From Anastatus disparis (taxonomy: Eukaryota > Arthropoda > Insecta > Hymenoptera > Eupelmidae): a stretch of 64,000 nt of DNA. Shown here in pieces: positions 26,586 to 37,647 of the stretch. Each line of letters starts with the position of its first letter. Position 1 is the stretch's first letter. The translations under genes and the position numbers were made by a program. The notes under the pieces were generated by a model that saw only the letters and a program-made list of their open reading frames with translations, had not been told where the DNA came from and ran no database searches. The stretch spans positions 2,877,001 to 2,941,000 of the forward strand of contig JAFFSR010000242.1 of assembly GCA_017163975.1 (NCBI GenBank), read 5' to 3'.

Positions 26586-26858
26586 AGACTTAAGTTAAAC
26601 CATAAGTTGAGGCTTAAGTGAGAACTTAAGGAACAACTTAGGTTAGAACTTAAGTCAGAATTAAGTTTTAAATTGAGTCCAAACTTAAGTTAGAACTTAA
26701 GTCGGAACTTAAGTTGAAACTTATGTCCGAACTTGAGTTGAAACTTAAGTAAGAACTTAAGCTGGAACTTAAGCTAGAACTTAAGTCAGAACTTAAGTCA
26801 TAACGTAAATCAGAATTTAAGTTAGAACTTAAGTTAATAAATAAGTTGGAACTTCATT
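26586..26858. repeat. Short tandem repeat built on GAACTTAAGT
   Basis: About twenty degenerate copies of an ~12-14-bp unit, GAACTTAAGTYRG, follow one another with small spacing changes. CTTAAG is itself a palindrome, so the block is a run of many short inverted sites. It ends just before the CACTG-ended element at 26,864. Confidence 0.75.
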
Positions 26859-26863
26859 TGCAA

Positions 26864-27094
26864 CACTGTTAAAAAAATATAAAATTTAATGTAAAATATG
26901 AAACTAGCTTCCAATACGTGTCATTAATTTTAAAAATTAATTCTTAAAATTACGATAAAATTCTTAATTTTTATGCAATTTTCTGGTAAAATTGAGGTAA
27001 AATTATTAATTTTAAGAAATAATTTTTAAAATTTGAAACATATCGGAAGCTGGTTTCATATTTCACATTGAATTTAATATTTTTTTTGACAGTG
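26864..27094. mobile_element. Small inverted-repeat element (MITE) with CACTG ends
   Basis: 231 bp whose two halves are inverted copies of about 100 bp. It begins CACTGTTAAAAAAATAT and ends with the inverse, ATTTTTTTTGACAGTG. CACTG termini are typical of EnSpm/CACTA elements, so this may be a non-autonomous relative of the element whose transposase lies at 22.8-24.2 kb. A clear target duplication was not found. Confidence 0.6.
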
Positions 27095-28038
27095 AAAGTA
27101 CAAATCACCTTGTTAAAAATATATGCCTTAAAGTAGTACTGTAGTAAATCGATCGACGGTACAAATTTCGATGGTGATAAATCCGCCATAATCTATACTA
27201 TAGAAAATCAATTTTAACGAAATCTATACGCTCCACGAATGATAATTCGTAAATAAAAACGAACGCTATATATCAACAAAATATTTATTTCAACTAGATT
27301 ATTACATCCTTTTTCTCAAGTATATGTTTTCACAAGTGTATATGTTACGTATATAATGTGGGCATCAACAATTCGTTATTTTTTAAATTAAACTAAAAAC
27401 AGTTGATTATTTTAAGAGTTTTAGATACTTCAGTATTTATCGGGATTAGAAAAAAATAAAACTTTGCTTTGTAATATTTCTAATAAGATATACATTTAAG
27501 TATGTCAACAAATAAAGAAAAACTTCAATTTTCAAATTCTTTGATAAAAAAAAGTTCGATTCGAAATTGAAAATTGAAAAAATTGAAGTTAAGTTCTACT
27601 GTTTTTTTCGTTTCATACTTTACTTGAAAAATAATGAAAATTTCATAATTTTTCATAGGATAGAATCGTTTGCTCGTTCTTAAATCTATTGCGCTCAATT
27701 CTTAGTTTTCATCCACTTGACGAATTATCAGTGAGTTTGCTTACAGAATTCGCAAACTTCTGGCACCGCTGTTGATATATAATTAAGTGGTTTTTTAAAG
27801 CAACATATTTTAAGGTCTTATATTAAAAAAAATTTTTTTAATCTAACACTTTTTTTATTTATATTACAATTTTTTGCTTTTAGATCTACTTAAAAAGTAG
27901 CGCTTATATCAGAAAAGTTCATTTTTATTTCAAATCGGTCAATCCGTCCAAGAGTTATGCGCTAACAAACATAAAAACATTCTATGAAAAAGCATAGTAC
28001 CAAAGGAGTTGATTTTTTTTTTTTATTTTTGCAGTACT
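27095..28038. other. Non-coding AT-rich stretch
   Basis: No coding or mobile-element signal recognised; contains A/T-rich low complexity and a few short inverted repeats. Confidence 0.5.
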
Positions 28039-28078
28039 GCGTTGTTAGGACAATATTGATATTGTACCTTAACAACGC
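28039..28078. repeat. Imperfect palindrome upstream of the Myb/SANT-like fragment
   Basis: GCGTTGTTAGGACAATAT is followed by its near inverse, ending CTTAACAACGC, with arms of about 18 bases and almost no loop. It lies 36 bp before the ATG of the Myb/SANT-like exon. It could be a protein-binding site or the relic of a small element. Confidence 0.5.
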
Positions 28079-28114
28079 TGAAGCTATTGAAAAAATAAAT
28101 ATTAAACTTTCAAT

Positions 28115-28743
28115 ATGTCCGACAAGAGAATAAATTTTACAAAAGATGAAAAAAAAATAATCGTTAAAATAATCGATGAATACAAATCAATAATTTCTAC
28201 CAAACTCAGATCAGCAGCAATCGTCGAGGCTAAGGAGGCAGCCTGGTGCAAAATTGCGGAGAAATTTAATTATGAAAGCAAAACTGATGTTCACGTAAGT
28301 AAATTATTTTAAAATAAAAAATAAAATTTTTTTTAATGAATTAATTAATTAATTTTTTTTATTTTAATATTGCATTTATATTTTATTAACCTCAAAAATC
28401 GACTTCACACGCTAAATTACAAAAATCGCTCTCTATCTTCTATCTATTAGAGAAACATTTATTGTAACCTTGAAATGTACTAACTTAAACACGCGCTAAT
28501 CCTAGTTTTTGCACTTTTCGCGTAATGTATTATAACGAAATTTTGGAGCTGTTACTAACAATTCTTGCTTTATTTATTCATTAATATTTTTATTTTGAAA
28601 TTTTGTGTCAGTATTTTCAAAAATATTGATTTATATAATTCCGTTGAATAATAAACAAAATGTTATAATTTTACAGAGAAGTGTCAAGCAGCTGAAAAAA
28701 TTAGTGGCCAATAACAATTTATTGCATCAGATTTCCCCGATAG
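28115..28743 (+). CDS. Myb/SANT-like DNA-binding domain, first two exons of a partial gene
   Basis: Exon 1 (28115-28294, ending before GTAAGT) encodes 60 residues: FTKDEKKIIVKIIDEYKSII, a KLRSAAIVEAKEAAWCKIAEKF segment and FNYESKTDVH. This fits the start of the insect Myb/SANT-like domain family, which binds DNA with a helix-turn-helix and occurs in regulators and transposon-related proteins. Exon 2 (28677-28743, acceptor TTTACAG) gives RSVKQLKKLVANNN, where other members have a Trp-containing third helix; that Trp is missing. Phases agree (0, then 1). The gene continues, if at all, into the array of repeated exon-like units downstream, so I treat it as partial and possibly decayed. Confidence 0.55.
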
Positions 28744-28812
28744 GTAAATAAATAAATTCTTTCCATTTCAAGTGATTACTAAATTGTAATGGTTAAATTA
28801 AAATTTTTATAT

Positions 28813-30580
28813 ATGACAAGACCCCTTTAAAAAGTACTGTGGCTTCTTCTGTGGTAACTGACAGTAAAGATGAATCTGTTATTATAGTTAGTTTCTTTTC
28901 ATCTACTATTACATTTTCATTTTTAGCATTATTTTTACATTATTTCTACATTTTTTACTGATTTCTCTTACAAGTAGCGTATCATGATAGCAAATTACAG
29001 ATTTTCATCCAACTTTAGGGTACATTTTGTTATCTAAAGTTATAAAGATAGTCACATCCTTTGAATGTAACGCTCGAATTTTAAAAATTGAATTGTAATT
29101 TTTAAATTTAAATTATTATAGATGACGGAACCCCTTCAAAGAGTGCTGCTGCGTGCTCTGCGGTCACTAGGAATATTGAAGAAAAATCTGGTATTATAGT
29201 TATTATTTATTTTTATCTGTAATCACATTTACACTTTTAACATTATTTCCACATTTTAGTCTAATTTATCTTACGAGTAACGTGTATGATTGTAAATTAC
29301 ATATTTTAATCTAACTTAAGGGTATGTTTTGTTACCTAAAGTTATAAACATAGTCACGTCTTTTGAATATAACGCTCGATTTTTTAAAATTGAATTGCAT
29401 ATTTTTAATTAAAATTATTGTAGATGATAGGACTCATTTAAACAGTGCTGCTGCATAATCTGCAGTTACTGGGAATGGTGTAGAAAAATCTGATATCATA
29501 CTTATTACTTATTTTCATTTATAGTTACATTTGCACTCTTAGCATTATTTCTATATTTTCGACTAATTTTTTTTACAAGTAGCATATTATGATTGCAAAT
29601 TAGAGATTTTGATATAACTTTAAGGTACATTTTGTTACCTAGGTTATAAAGATAGTCACGTTCTTTGAAGATAGCGCTCGATTTTTTAAAATTCAATTAT
29701 ACATGCCGGGACCCCTCCAAAGAGTACGGCTGCGTGTTCGACAGTCCCTGAGAATGGTGTAGAAAAATCTGGTATTATAGTTATTATTTATTTTCATTTG
29801 TAGTCATATTTGCACTTGAAGCATAATTTTTACATTTTTGACTAATTTCTCTTACAAGTAGCGTATCATGATTGCAAATTGCACATTTTGATCTAACTCA
29901 ACGGTATGTTTTGTTACCAAAAGTAATAAAGATAGTCACGTCTTTTGAATATAACGCTTGATTTTTTAAAATTAAATTGCATATATTTAATTAAAATTAT
30001 TGTAGATGATAGGACTCATTTAAACAGTGCTGCTGCATGTTCTGCTGTCACTGGGAATGGTGTAGAAAAATCTGATATAGTTATTATTTATTTTCATTTA
30101 TAGTTACATTTGCACTCTTAGCATTATTTCTATATTTTCGACTAATTTTTTTTACAAGTAGCATATTATGATTGCAAATTAGAGATTTTGATATAACTTT
30201 AGGGTACATTTTGTTACCTAAAGTTATAAATATAGTCACGTATTTTGAATGTAACGCTCTATTTTTAAAAATTGAATCGTAATTTTTAAATTGAAATTAT
30301 TATATATGAAGGTATCTCTTCAAAGAGTGCTGATGCGTGTTCTGTCATCACAGGGAATTTTTCAGAAAAATCTGGTATTATAGTTATAATTTATTTTCAT
30401 CTGTAGTCTTATTTGCACTTTTAGCATTATTTTTACATTTTTGTGTAAAACCTTTCAATATAACGCTTGATTTCTTTAATTGTAATTTTTAAATTAACAT
30501 TATTACAGATAACGGGACTCTATCAAAGAGAGCTTTACGTGTTCGGTTGTTACTGATGGTAGAGAACAATCTGGTATTAT
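28813..30580 (+). repeat. Seven tandem copies of an exon-like unit, ~300-bp period
   Basis: Related units begin at about 28,813, 29,122, 29,424, 29,703, 30,006, 30,307 and 30,509. Each consists of a 69-bp exon-like segment (in the best copy DDGTPSKSAAACSAV then EEKS) followed by an intron-like spacer ending in TTATTATAG or similar. The segment is phase-symmetric (1-1), so copies could be added or skipped without breaking frame, and it is in phase with exon 2 of the Myb/SANT-like gene. Copy 3 has an in-frame TAA and copies 1, 3, 5 and 7 lack a good donor, so the array is at least partly degenerate. Units 3 and 5, with their spacers, are nearly identical at a distance of 582 bp, which suggests a later two-unit duplication. 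Confidence 0.75.
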
Positions 30581-30740
30581 AATTTTCATTATCTACAATT
30601 ACTTCTGCTCTTTCAGCTTTTTTTTTTACATTTTTAACTTATTTCTATTACAAGAATAGTATTAAAGTTACTGAACGTGAATTTTTATTTTATTTTGGGA
30701 TATATTTTGTAGCTTAAAATTATAAAAACAATTAGGTCCT

Positions 30741-30777
30741 TTTGCTCTAACTCTCAAAAATTGAGAGTTAGAGCAAA
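30741..30777. repeat. Perfect 17-bp inverted repeat with 3-base loop
   Basis: TTTGCTCTAACTCTCAA, then AAA, then its exact inverse. It would fold into a strong hairpin. It lies just beyond the last unit of the exon-like array. No poly-T stretch follows on either side, so a terminator-like role is unlikely. Confidence 0.8.
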
Positions 30778-30944
30778 ATCATAGTCATGAACCTTGTATT
30801 CATTTTGAAAGAATTACTCCATCAACGGCATGTCGTAGCTGCCCCCCTCCTGATAATATTTTCATTCAAAGTTTTGTGATGTGAGAATTTAGTTATAATT
30901 AAAATTTCAATAAACAAATTATTAATTAACTTAATATAACTTTG

Positions 30945-31474
30945 CCCGTCCCTGCATGCAAAATTCGGTCTGTCGAAAAGAAAGAATCTTTAATTTATTA
31001 GAGAGCGCCAGACAGACCTCCAGCTAACTCGTCGGCAGCATGAATCTCGGCTGTCTTGGCTCGGGAAGTGGGCGACCTCTGGTGTTAATTTTATTAAGCT
31101 GAAATTTAGAGAGGTATACGCACAAAAAAAATAAATTTTACTGGTTTAAATCTCAACACTTTAATTTAGAACTTCGGTTTAATTTATAACAAAACAAAAA
31201 ATATATATATATATTTGTAAAATTTATATTGAATGTTCTGTCTATTAATTTATTCTATGAAATTTATTACTCGCACGCACTCATAACCCATACATTCCGG
31301 CCAATGAAAACTTAATAAAGTTAAAATTTTATTTTATAATTATGTAACACTTTTATTGAGATAATAGTCTATTATTCTAATAGTAGTAAAAAAAAAATGA
31401 ATTTCACGGTATGGTCGGCGTAAGCGACCTCGCTCTTCTTTTTCGACAATATGGCTGCCAAGAGCCCGTACACA

Positions 31475-31547
<73 letters not shown>

Positions 31548-33330
31548 TAATCACTCTAATCTTACGTGTCTATCGGTTTATTGGTTTTAATTACCGGAAA
31601 AAAAACACACAATCAGAAAGATAATTATTTATAATTTCATTCGATTTACTACTGTAATTAATTTAGATTTCCGGTCAACGAAACCGTTAGACACGTGGTC
31701 GATTTTGCACTCCCGCACTCTTGAAATTTATTATATCCTTATAAAAAAAATTTTTAATTATGATTTCTGACGATCTAAAAATTTAATTCTCAATTTATTG
31801 TAAATTGCTAGTCGACGCAGACTAGTTACAAGAGAATCTAATTTACAAGATGGCCGCTAAGGCCGGCGTCATGAAATGTGTTACGTAACACGCGCCATTA
31901 TGTCCACCGATCTCAAAATTTATTTTCCCGGTCAATCCAAAGAAACTTATTATGAAAATTTCATTTAATATAATTAATTTAAAAGAGAATTTAACCGGTC
32001 AACGAAATCGTTGAACACGTGGTCAATTTTGATTTCACTTTATCGGTCTACAAATTAAACTTTTACAATCAATTTTTACGAATTTATAACTAAGCCTCGT
32101 AACAATTAATTTTTCTATTTAATGTTGTCACAATCACTTTAATTTTATTTTATACGCCCGCACTGAATTTACACTTATAATCGGCTAGAGCCGTTAATTC
32201 ACAATATAAATCGTTATTAATTCGGACTACAGTCCACTCACCGTTGTAGCAGTCGTTGACACAGGAAAATTGGTCGGCGATGGCGACAATCAGGTCAACA
32301 ATGGCGGTGGTGGGCCTCAGGTTGTATTATTTCTCTCTTTCTCTCTCTCTGTGTCTGGTCAGCTATCGACACCGGCTGCAAGGAACTGCAAAGGAATCAG
32401 GTCGATGAAATCTTCCTCTGGAAATTCCTATCTTCACAGTCGACTCTGCTATCCTCTCAGCACTCCAGGTCTTTGTACAGCTCCAAGACAACGCACGAAA
32501 AATCTCCAGACTGGGATATCCTTCAAGTGACTAAAGAGAGCTCCGACACTGCACGAGAACAGCAACCGAGTGAACTGCACGATGGCCGCTTCCTTCGTCT
32601 CAAGTCCTCTTCCTTCTTCTTTACTATCTTCTATCTTCTTCTATGTTCTTCTTATCCAAACAATCATTACTTTTCTAATTTCTTGTTTTTTTTTTTTCAT
32701 TGGTTGATCTTGTTTCCGGTCTTCGGACCCGAGTCTTTGACATGCGCACCACCTTTAATAAGAGAGATTCAAGTCTCTTTGTATGCTCTTTCTTCGCTTC
32801 CTCTTTCATCTCTCTCGTATATATAAATTTTGAGAGAGAGTACAGACATGTAAAGGCCTTATATATATATATATATATATAGATATACTATATAGATAGA
32901 TATGTATGTCTACTGCGTGCCTCTTTAAGCAAAGAGAAAGAACTGGTGACATCCCTTCTCTACGTTCTTCTCATCCCTCTCTATTATATCTTGCCTCTCT
33001 TTTTTCTGTGCGCGAGAAGACAGCGCGCTATCGTTTCTAATTTATTCTTTTCGCCTGCTGATCTTTCTATCTCTTTTCTGCTTCTTGTCTCTTGAGTCTC
33101 CCTCTCTTTCTACATCTTCACTTTACCTACGGTCTACGTTAGCAGTACTGGAGCTCACACACACGGTCTGCGAATGTGTGCGTAATGGCTGTCGCGTGCT
33201 TCTGCTAGCGTCGTGCCCCTTGTGTACCGGAAAATTTAAACAAACAAAAAAAATATCTCTCTATTAATAATTTGATTTAATTTTTTTTTAAAGATGCGCC
33301 CGGGTCGGTGAGTGCACCGATGGTGTGTTT
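30945..33330. other. Unassigned pyrimidine-rich, GC-richer block
   Basis: This block is richer in GC and CT runs than its flanks. It has internal echoes, for example CCGGTCAACGAAAYCGTTRRACACGTGGTC at about 31,671 and 31,993, and several CT and AT microsatellites. Short open frames (for example 32,270-32,530) look like chance products of the composition. It may be the untranslated or terminal part of an unidentified retroelement, or a promoter and 5' UTR of a host gene whose exons are not visible. Confidence 0.35.
31482..31542. repeat. (CT)n microsatellite
   Basis: About 60 bp of almost pure CT. The long Arg-Glu open frame on the other strand is a by-product of this repeat. Confidence 0.9.
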
Positions 33331-33930
33331 GAGTATGCGTGCGTAGTAGTAAAAATTTTAATTGTTACAAAAAAAATTTTTATTGGGACGAACCACGTCA
33401 CAGTTTATGAATTAATGATGCGTCAAATTAAGTTCTTTTACTACAGTAAGATAATTTGTAAGATTAATCATGAGTGCGGGCAACTCAAGGGATTCACTAA
33501 AACACTATGTATAAAAAGTTATAAACAAACTTTAGATGTACAGTATTTTGAGGTTAGGTTTACCGAGCGCAATATCTAATTTTCAATCAAACTTTATTGA
33601 AAAAAAAAGTTCAACTGATTTTTTATTTTAACAAAAATTATTGTAATAGTTTCAGTGCAGATAAGTCATTATATGTTTAAATAATGAATTTAAAAAGATA
33701 TTAATAAAATAAAAAAAGCAGAAATCGATTCCAATAGCTCCGACATCCCGTTATGCAATGTTAAGAATGTTAACATTTCAATTTCTTCAGTTAATAAGCA
33801 ATTTCTCATTTCACAAACCCTTTTAAGATCACAAATTTCCATTTTTTATTTCACAACGAATAGAACTTTTGATTCTACGTGAATCAAAAAATTGTATTTT
33901 ACTTTTAAGTTCATTAAAAAAATTTTTTAG

Positions 33931-34016
33931 CAACATTCAATGCTCCACCAATAAAAATAAGAAAGCCGTTCTACCAAAGAGAATGCGAGCGTTTAAAGAG
34001 GAAAATATTGATTAAT
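33931..34016 (+). pseudogene. Exon-like fragment split by the LINE insertion
   Basis: After an acceptor-like TTTTTTAG the frame reads TFNAPPIKIRKPFYQRECER and continues in Lys/Leu-rich sequence up to KLQA at the LINE border. The same frame resumes after the LINE at about 41,558 (SKAEKLYWKYKLENL) and stops at 41,616-41,618. The charged, leucine-spaced sequence looks like a coiled coil. I do not recognise the gene. The LINE clearly landed in what was one open frame. Confidence 0.45.
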
Positions 34017-34027
34017 AAGCTACAAGC
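34017..34027. repeat. Left target-site duplication of the LINE
   Basis: AAGCTACAAGC here and again at 41,547-41,557 directly after the A-rich tail. This pair fixes both ends of the LINE. Confidence 0.8.
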
Positions 34028-34173
34028 CAGTCTTCGACGAGAGCTCGTCGTAAACACACGTGTTTGCAAACAATCTGTGTATCTTAACGAAGTTAAGCAA
34101 TAGTATAGTGAAAACACAACAGTCTATAGTGATTAAAATTTATACCTTTAATTGCGCTTCGGCGTAATTAAAG

Positions 34174-35603
34174 ATGATGACTGCGGAAGAAGCATCTCCT
34201 GGCAGGAGTGAAATACCAATGTTTCAAGCAAAATGAGTAGAAAATATCAGTTGTGCAGATGCGACCCAAAAATTCATGTTCCCAAAAAGAAACCAAGGAT
34301 TAATATTAGTATGTGTAGATAAACTCAATCTAACAGATTATACCTGTGCGGTAGGAGATATTGTCAGCCCAAAAAATGTAATAGCATAAACTAAAACTTC
34401 AAACAATCGTATTTGTATCTATTTAGCATCAAAAGAACTATTAGACAAACTAACAGATGATCGAGAATTCATAAGTATAAAAGAGAAAAAAGTATTTATT
34501 AGACCACTTGTAGGCAAATACAAAAAAGTTATATTATTAACGTATCACCAAATATTCCCAATATCGTATTTGAAGACTTATTGGACGAACTAAATGTAAA
34601 CTGAAATGCATCTGTCTCTATATTAAAAGCTAGTATAGAAAAAGAGGGATATGATCATGTCATCAGCTCACGAAGACAAGCTTACGTCAAAACAGAAGAC
34701 ATAAAAGAAATACCTGAAGTTTTAAAATTATTTACGAACACATAAGCTATTTCATTTATTCTAGTACAGACACACTAAGATGCTTTATATGTAAGAAAGA
34801 AGGACACATCGCGAAATTGCGAAGTTTATTTTCGCAAGATATTGCGAAAATAAACAAAGCCAAGATAGTGAAATTCCAACGGTAAATAACAATACGAATG
34901 TGAACATTTTGAATAATGATATAAGTTTTGCAAACCACACTATGACCAATCTAAACGAAACTCAAGATGTAAATAAAAACGGACAAGACATAATATTAGA
35001 AAATAAAATTACACACAACAATGAAGAACCTACGGAAGAAATGAAAATAGAATTAGGTAAAAGAGAAAACAAACGAGCATACTCACAAATTAGTTCAACA
35101 GATACACAAATAAGTTTAAATGAAAAATACAATGACGATTTTCCTAAATTAACACAGGACCAAACAATAAAACAACAAACAAAAAAAGAAAAAATTATAA
35201 CAACAGAGGAAAATATAACTAAAACTCAAGAAACAATTAATCTTAACGCTATACTTACTGGAAAAAATAAAACAAACACCCAACAACTAAATACAATTCC
35301 AATGGATGAATTAGACAAAAAATTAATTAGTTTAAGAACATACTTAAATGAATCCAACACTATGCTGAATTAAATTCAATTCAAAAACCTACTCGAAAAT
35401 CTAAGTGGTGCAAAAAATCCTATTGGAATAGTACGTGAACACACAACAAACTTAGAAGAATTCATCCGATTCATAAAAAGAGAAGTATACCCAAATGTGA
35501 GAGATAGTGGCATAAAAAGAAGATGCACCTTACTTCTAAAATCCTTAACAGGAGCAACAAATACTCCTCTAAGCACACCAACAACATCAGATACAGAACA
35601 GTA
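34174..35603 (+). pseudogene. LINE ORF1 (gag-like, nucleic-acid binding), broken
   Basis: From a possible ATG at 34,174 to a stop near 35,603, interrupted by stops and shifts. Around 34,775-34,815 a CCHC zinc knuckle is visible (DTLRCFICKKEGHIAK) but the final cysteine falls out of frame. The rest is Lys/Asn/Thr/Gln-rich. ORF1 proteins of these elements bind the element's RNA. Confidence 0.55.
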
Positions 35604-36083
35604 AATTAACTCAACAAAATAAAATAATAAAACGAAAAAAATCATTCAATGGAACATAAATGGAATAAAAAACAATTATGAATATATGGAAAAACTAATA
35701 GAACAACATAATTGCAACATACTATGTATACAAGAAAAAATTTAAAAGAAAAACAAAAAATTAAATTAAAAAATTTCAACTGCTACAACAAAAACAGAAC
35801 AGATTGTACAGCAGCCAGTGGTGGAGTGGAAATCACAACCGACCTCGAAGCAATAGAAATCAAAACAATAATAGGTGGAAAAACACTATGTATATGCAAC
35901 ATCTATTTAACCAACAAATATGAACTCAACATAACCTCACTAAACCATCTAACAGAACAATTACCTACACCATACATATTAATAGGTGATTTCAATAGCC
36001 ACAGCCAAACATGGGGATCATATAAACTAGACAACCGAGGCCAAACAACTGAAGAGTTAATCAACAATAATGACCTAATATTA

Positions 36084-36115
36084 CTCAATGATTCTTCCCC
36101 AACTCACTATAACGT
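36084..36115. repeat. Left copy of a 32-bp target-site duplication
   Basis: The 32 bases here, starting CTCAATGATTC and ending CACTATAACGT, recur exactly at 37,648-37,679. They flank the 1.5-kb insertion, and are unusually long for a LINE-type duplication. Confidence 0.9.
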
Positions 36116-37647
36116 TTTTTTTTTTTTTTTCTTCAATTTATTGGTTATATCCTTTTGGACAGGTACCCATTACCATTCCTCATTGGATCGTTGGTCTCAA
36201 AAAAAAACGTATAATATTCTCTTTACCCAATCCCTGCTCCGAAAAAGGTCTCCACAACTGTCCTGAATGAAAGATCATCTATCTTTCCTTCATCATCATT
36301 GGGGCATCTCCCCGGAAATATCGTATCAGCGACCCGCACAGAGAAGAAAGAGGGCAACTCGTCAAAAAATAGACGAATGAGGTTGCAATACTGTTCGCGT
36401 CGATAGGAAAAAGCGAGGCGCAGCAATGACGGTCCGAGTCCAACCAGAACTCGGCACGTCACATCCGCGTCATTACCGAGCAAGAACACTGTCAAATTAC
36501 ACTTGAAACACCGTCACAAAAAAGTGGTCAAAATCAATTTTAAAAATAAACATACAAAATGAGATAGAAAGAAAACATTAACTACGAAATGATATAATAT
36601 AGATCGTTGTCGCGGTGTAACCACAACAAGTGATAAACGTAAAATAAGAGGTCTTCAACGTGACCTGAAGAGCATTGATATAAAGAGGAAGAAAACGAAC
36701 ATAACTTTTCCCCTCCTCACACTGAGCACTCCATACACCATCACTTCCCGCGCATTTGAGCGTCCATAAGAAAGGAAACTGACTTTAACGTGACCGAGGC
36801 CCACTGTCGTCACTACCGATAAGTCCTTCGCGCATTACTTGCGTAAGGTTCCCGCGAAATGTTTGTTTATAAACACTCATCAAAATCCAATGACACCGAA
36901 TACCGAGAACATAAATAAGAACAAATTGACCAAAGGCCGTTATATTTAAAATTTGAAAATGGATTCGTTGTCGGTGTCACATATGTAATATCACTCGAAA
37001 GTAAACAAAGAGCGGGAAAATGATGAATGACCTTGAGTCAACCGCTGTTGAAAATAGTTTAATTTTTCAAAAAAGGACGTTAGGACACATTCACATTCTT
37101 TCACAGTAAATTCCACCGTACACTTTCACAGAAAACTTTTTCACTTGAATCCTGGAGAGATCCACACCTCGTCATCCTTTAATTGTATAGTTAGATGCGA
37201 ATCTCTGTCCCTAGAGATTCTCTACAAGTTGATTTTATGACCCTTCTTGTATTACGGGTCAGAAATAATAATGTTTGCGTCGCTCGTTGCGCAAATTAAA
37301 AACTCTACGAATCGAGAGTCAGAAATCTAAAATTACACTGTTATGGCAATCGCCATAACGAACTTGTATAAAAGAAAGAAAAACACCCGATCAAAGATCA
37401 GGAACACGTAAAAAGAGATGAAAAAAAAAGAAAAACTCAATAAACACTTGATCAAAGATCAGAGACACGAAAAAGAAAAAAGAAATCACTTAATAGATAA
37501 AAATAAAACCCCGAACAAATTTAAATGGGGCGAGATGGACTCCATCCGCCAACTCCGAACCGAGCAGGGAAATAGGAAGAGAAGAAAGATAGGACAGAGA
37601 CAGAGCCGGCAACACGTCCGCTCCACTCGAAGTCCGCGCACGGAATC
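36116..37647 (-). mobile_element. Retroposed insertion with poly(A) tail, nested in the LINE
   Basis: 1,532 bp between the 32-bp duplications. On the plus strand it opens with about 16 T residues, so on the minus strand it ends in poly(A): a reverse-transcribed RNA put in by LINE machinery. No protein was recognised in either orientation. Its 5' part (near 37,640) is GC-richer and a GATCAAAGATCA motif is repeated near 37,390 and 37,450. It could be a non-coding transcript, a processed pseudogene of an unknown gene or a non-autonomous element. Confidence 0.75.

Noticed and set aside
31372..31554. Arg-Glu repeat protein on the minus strand
   Set aside because: Pure translation of the (CT)n microsatellite.
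32270..32826. Candidate proteins in the pyrimidine-rich block
   Set aside because: Composition-driven open frames, overlapping, no domain and no splice logic.
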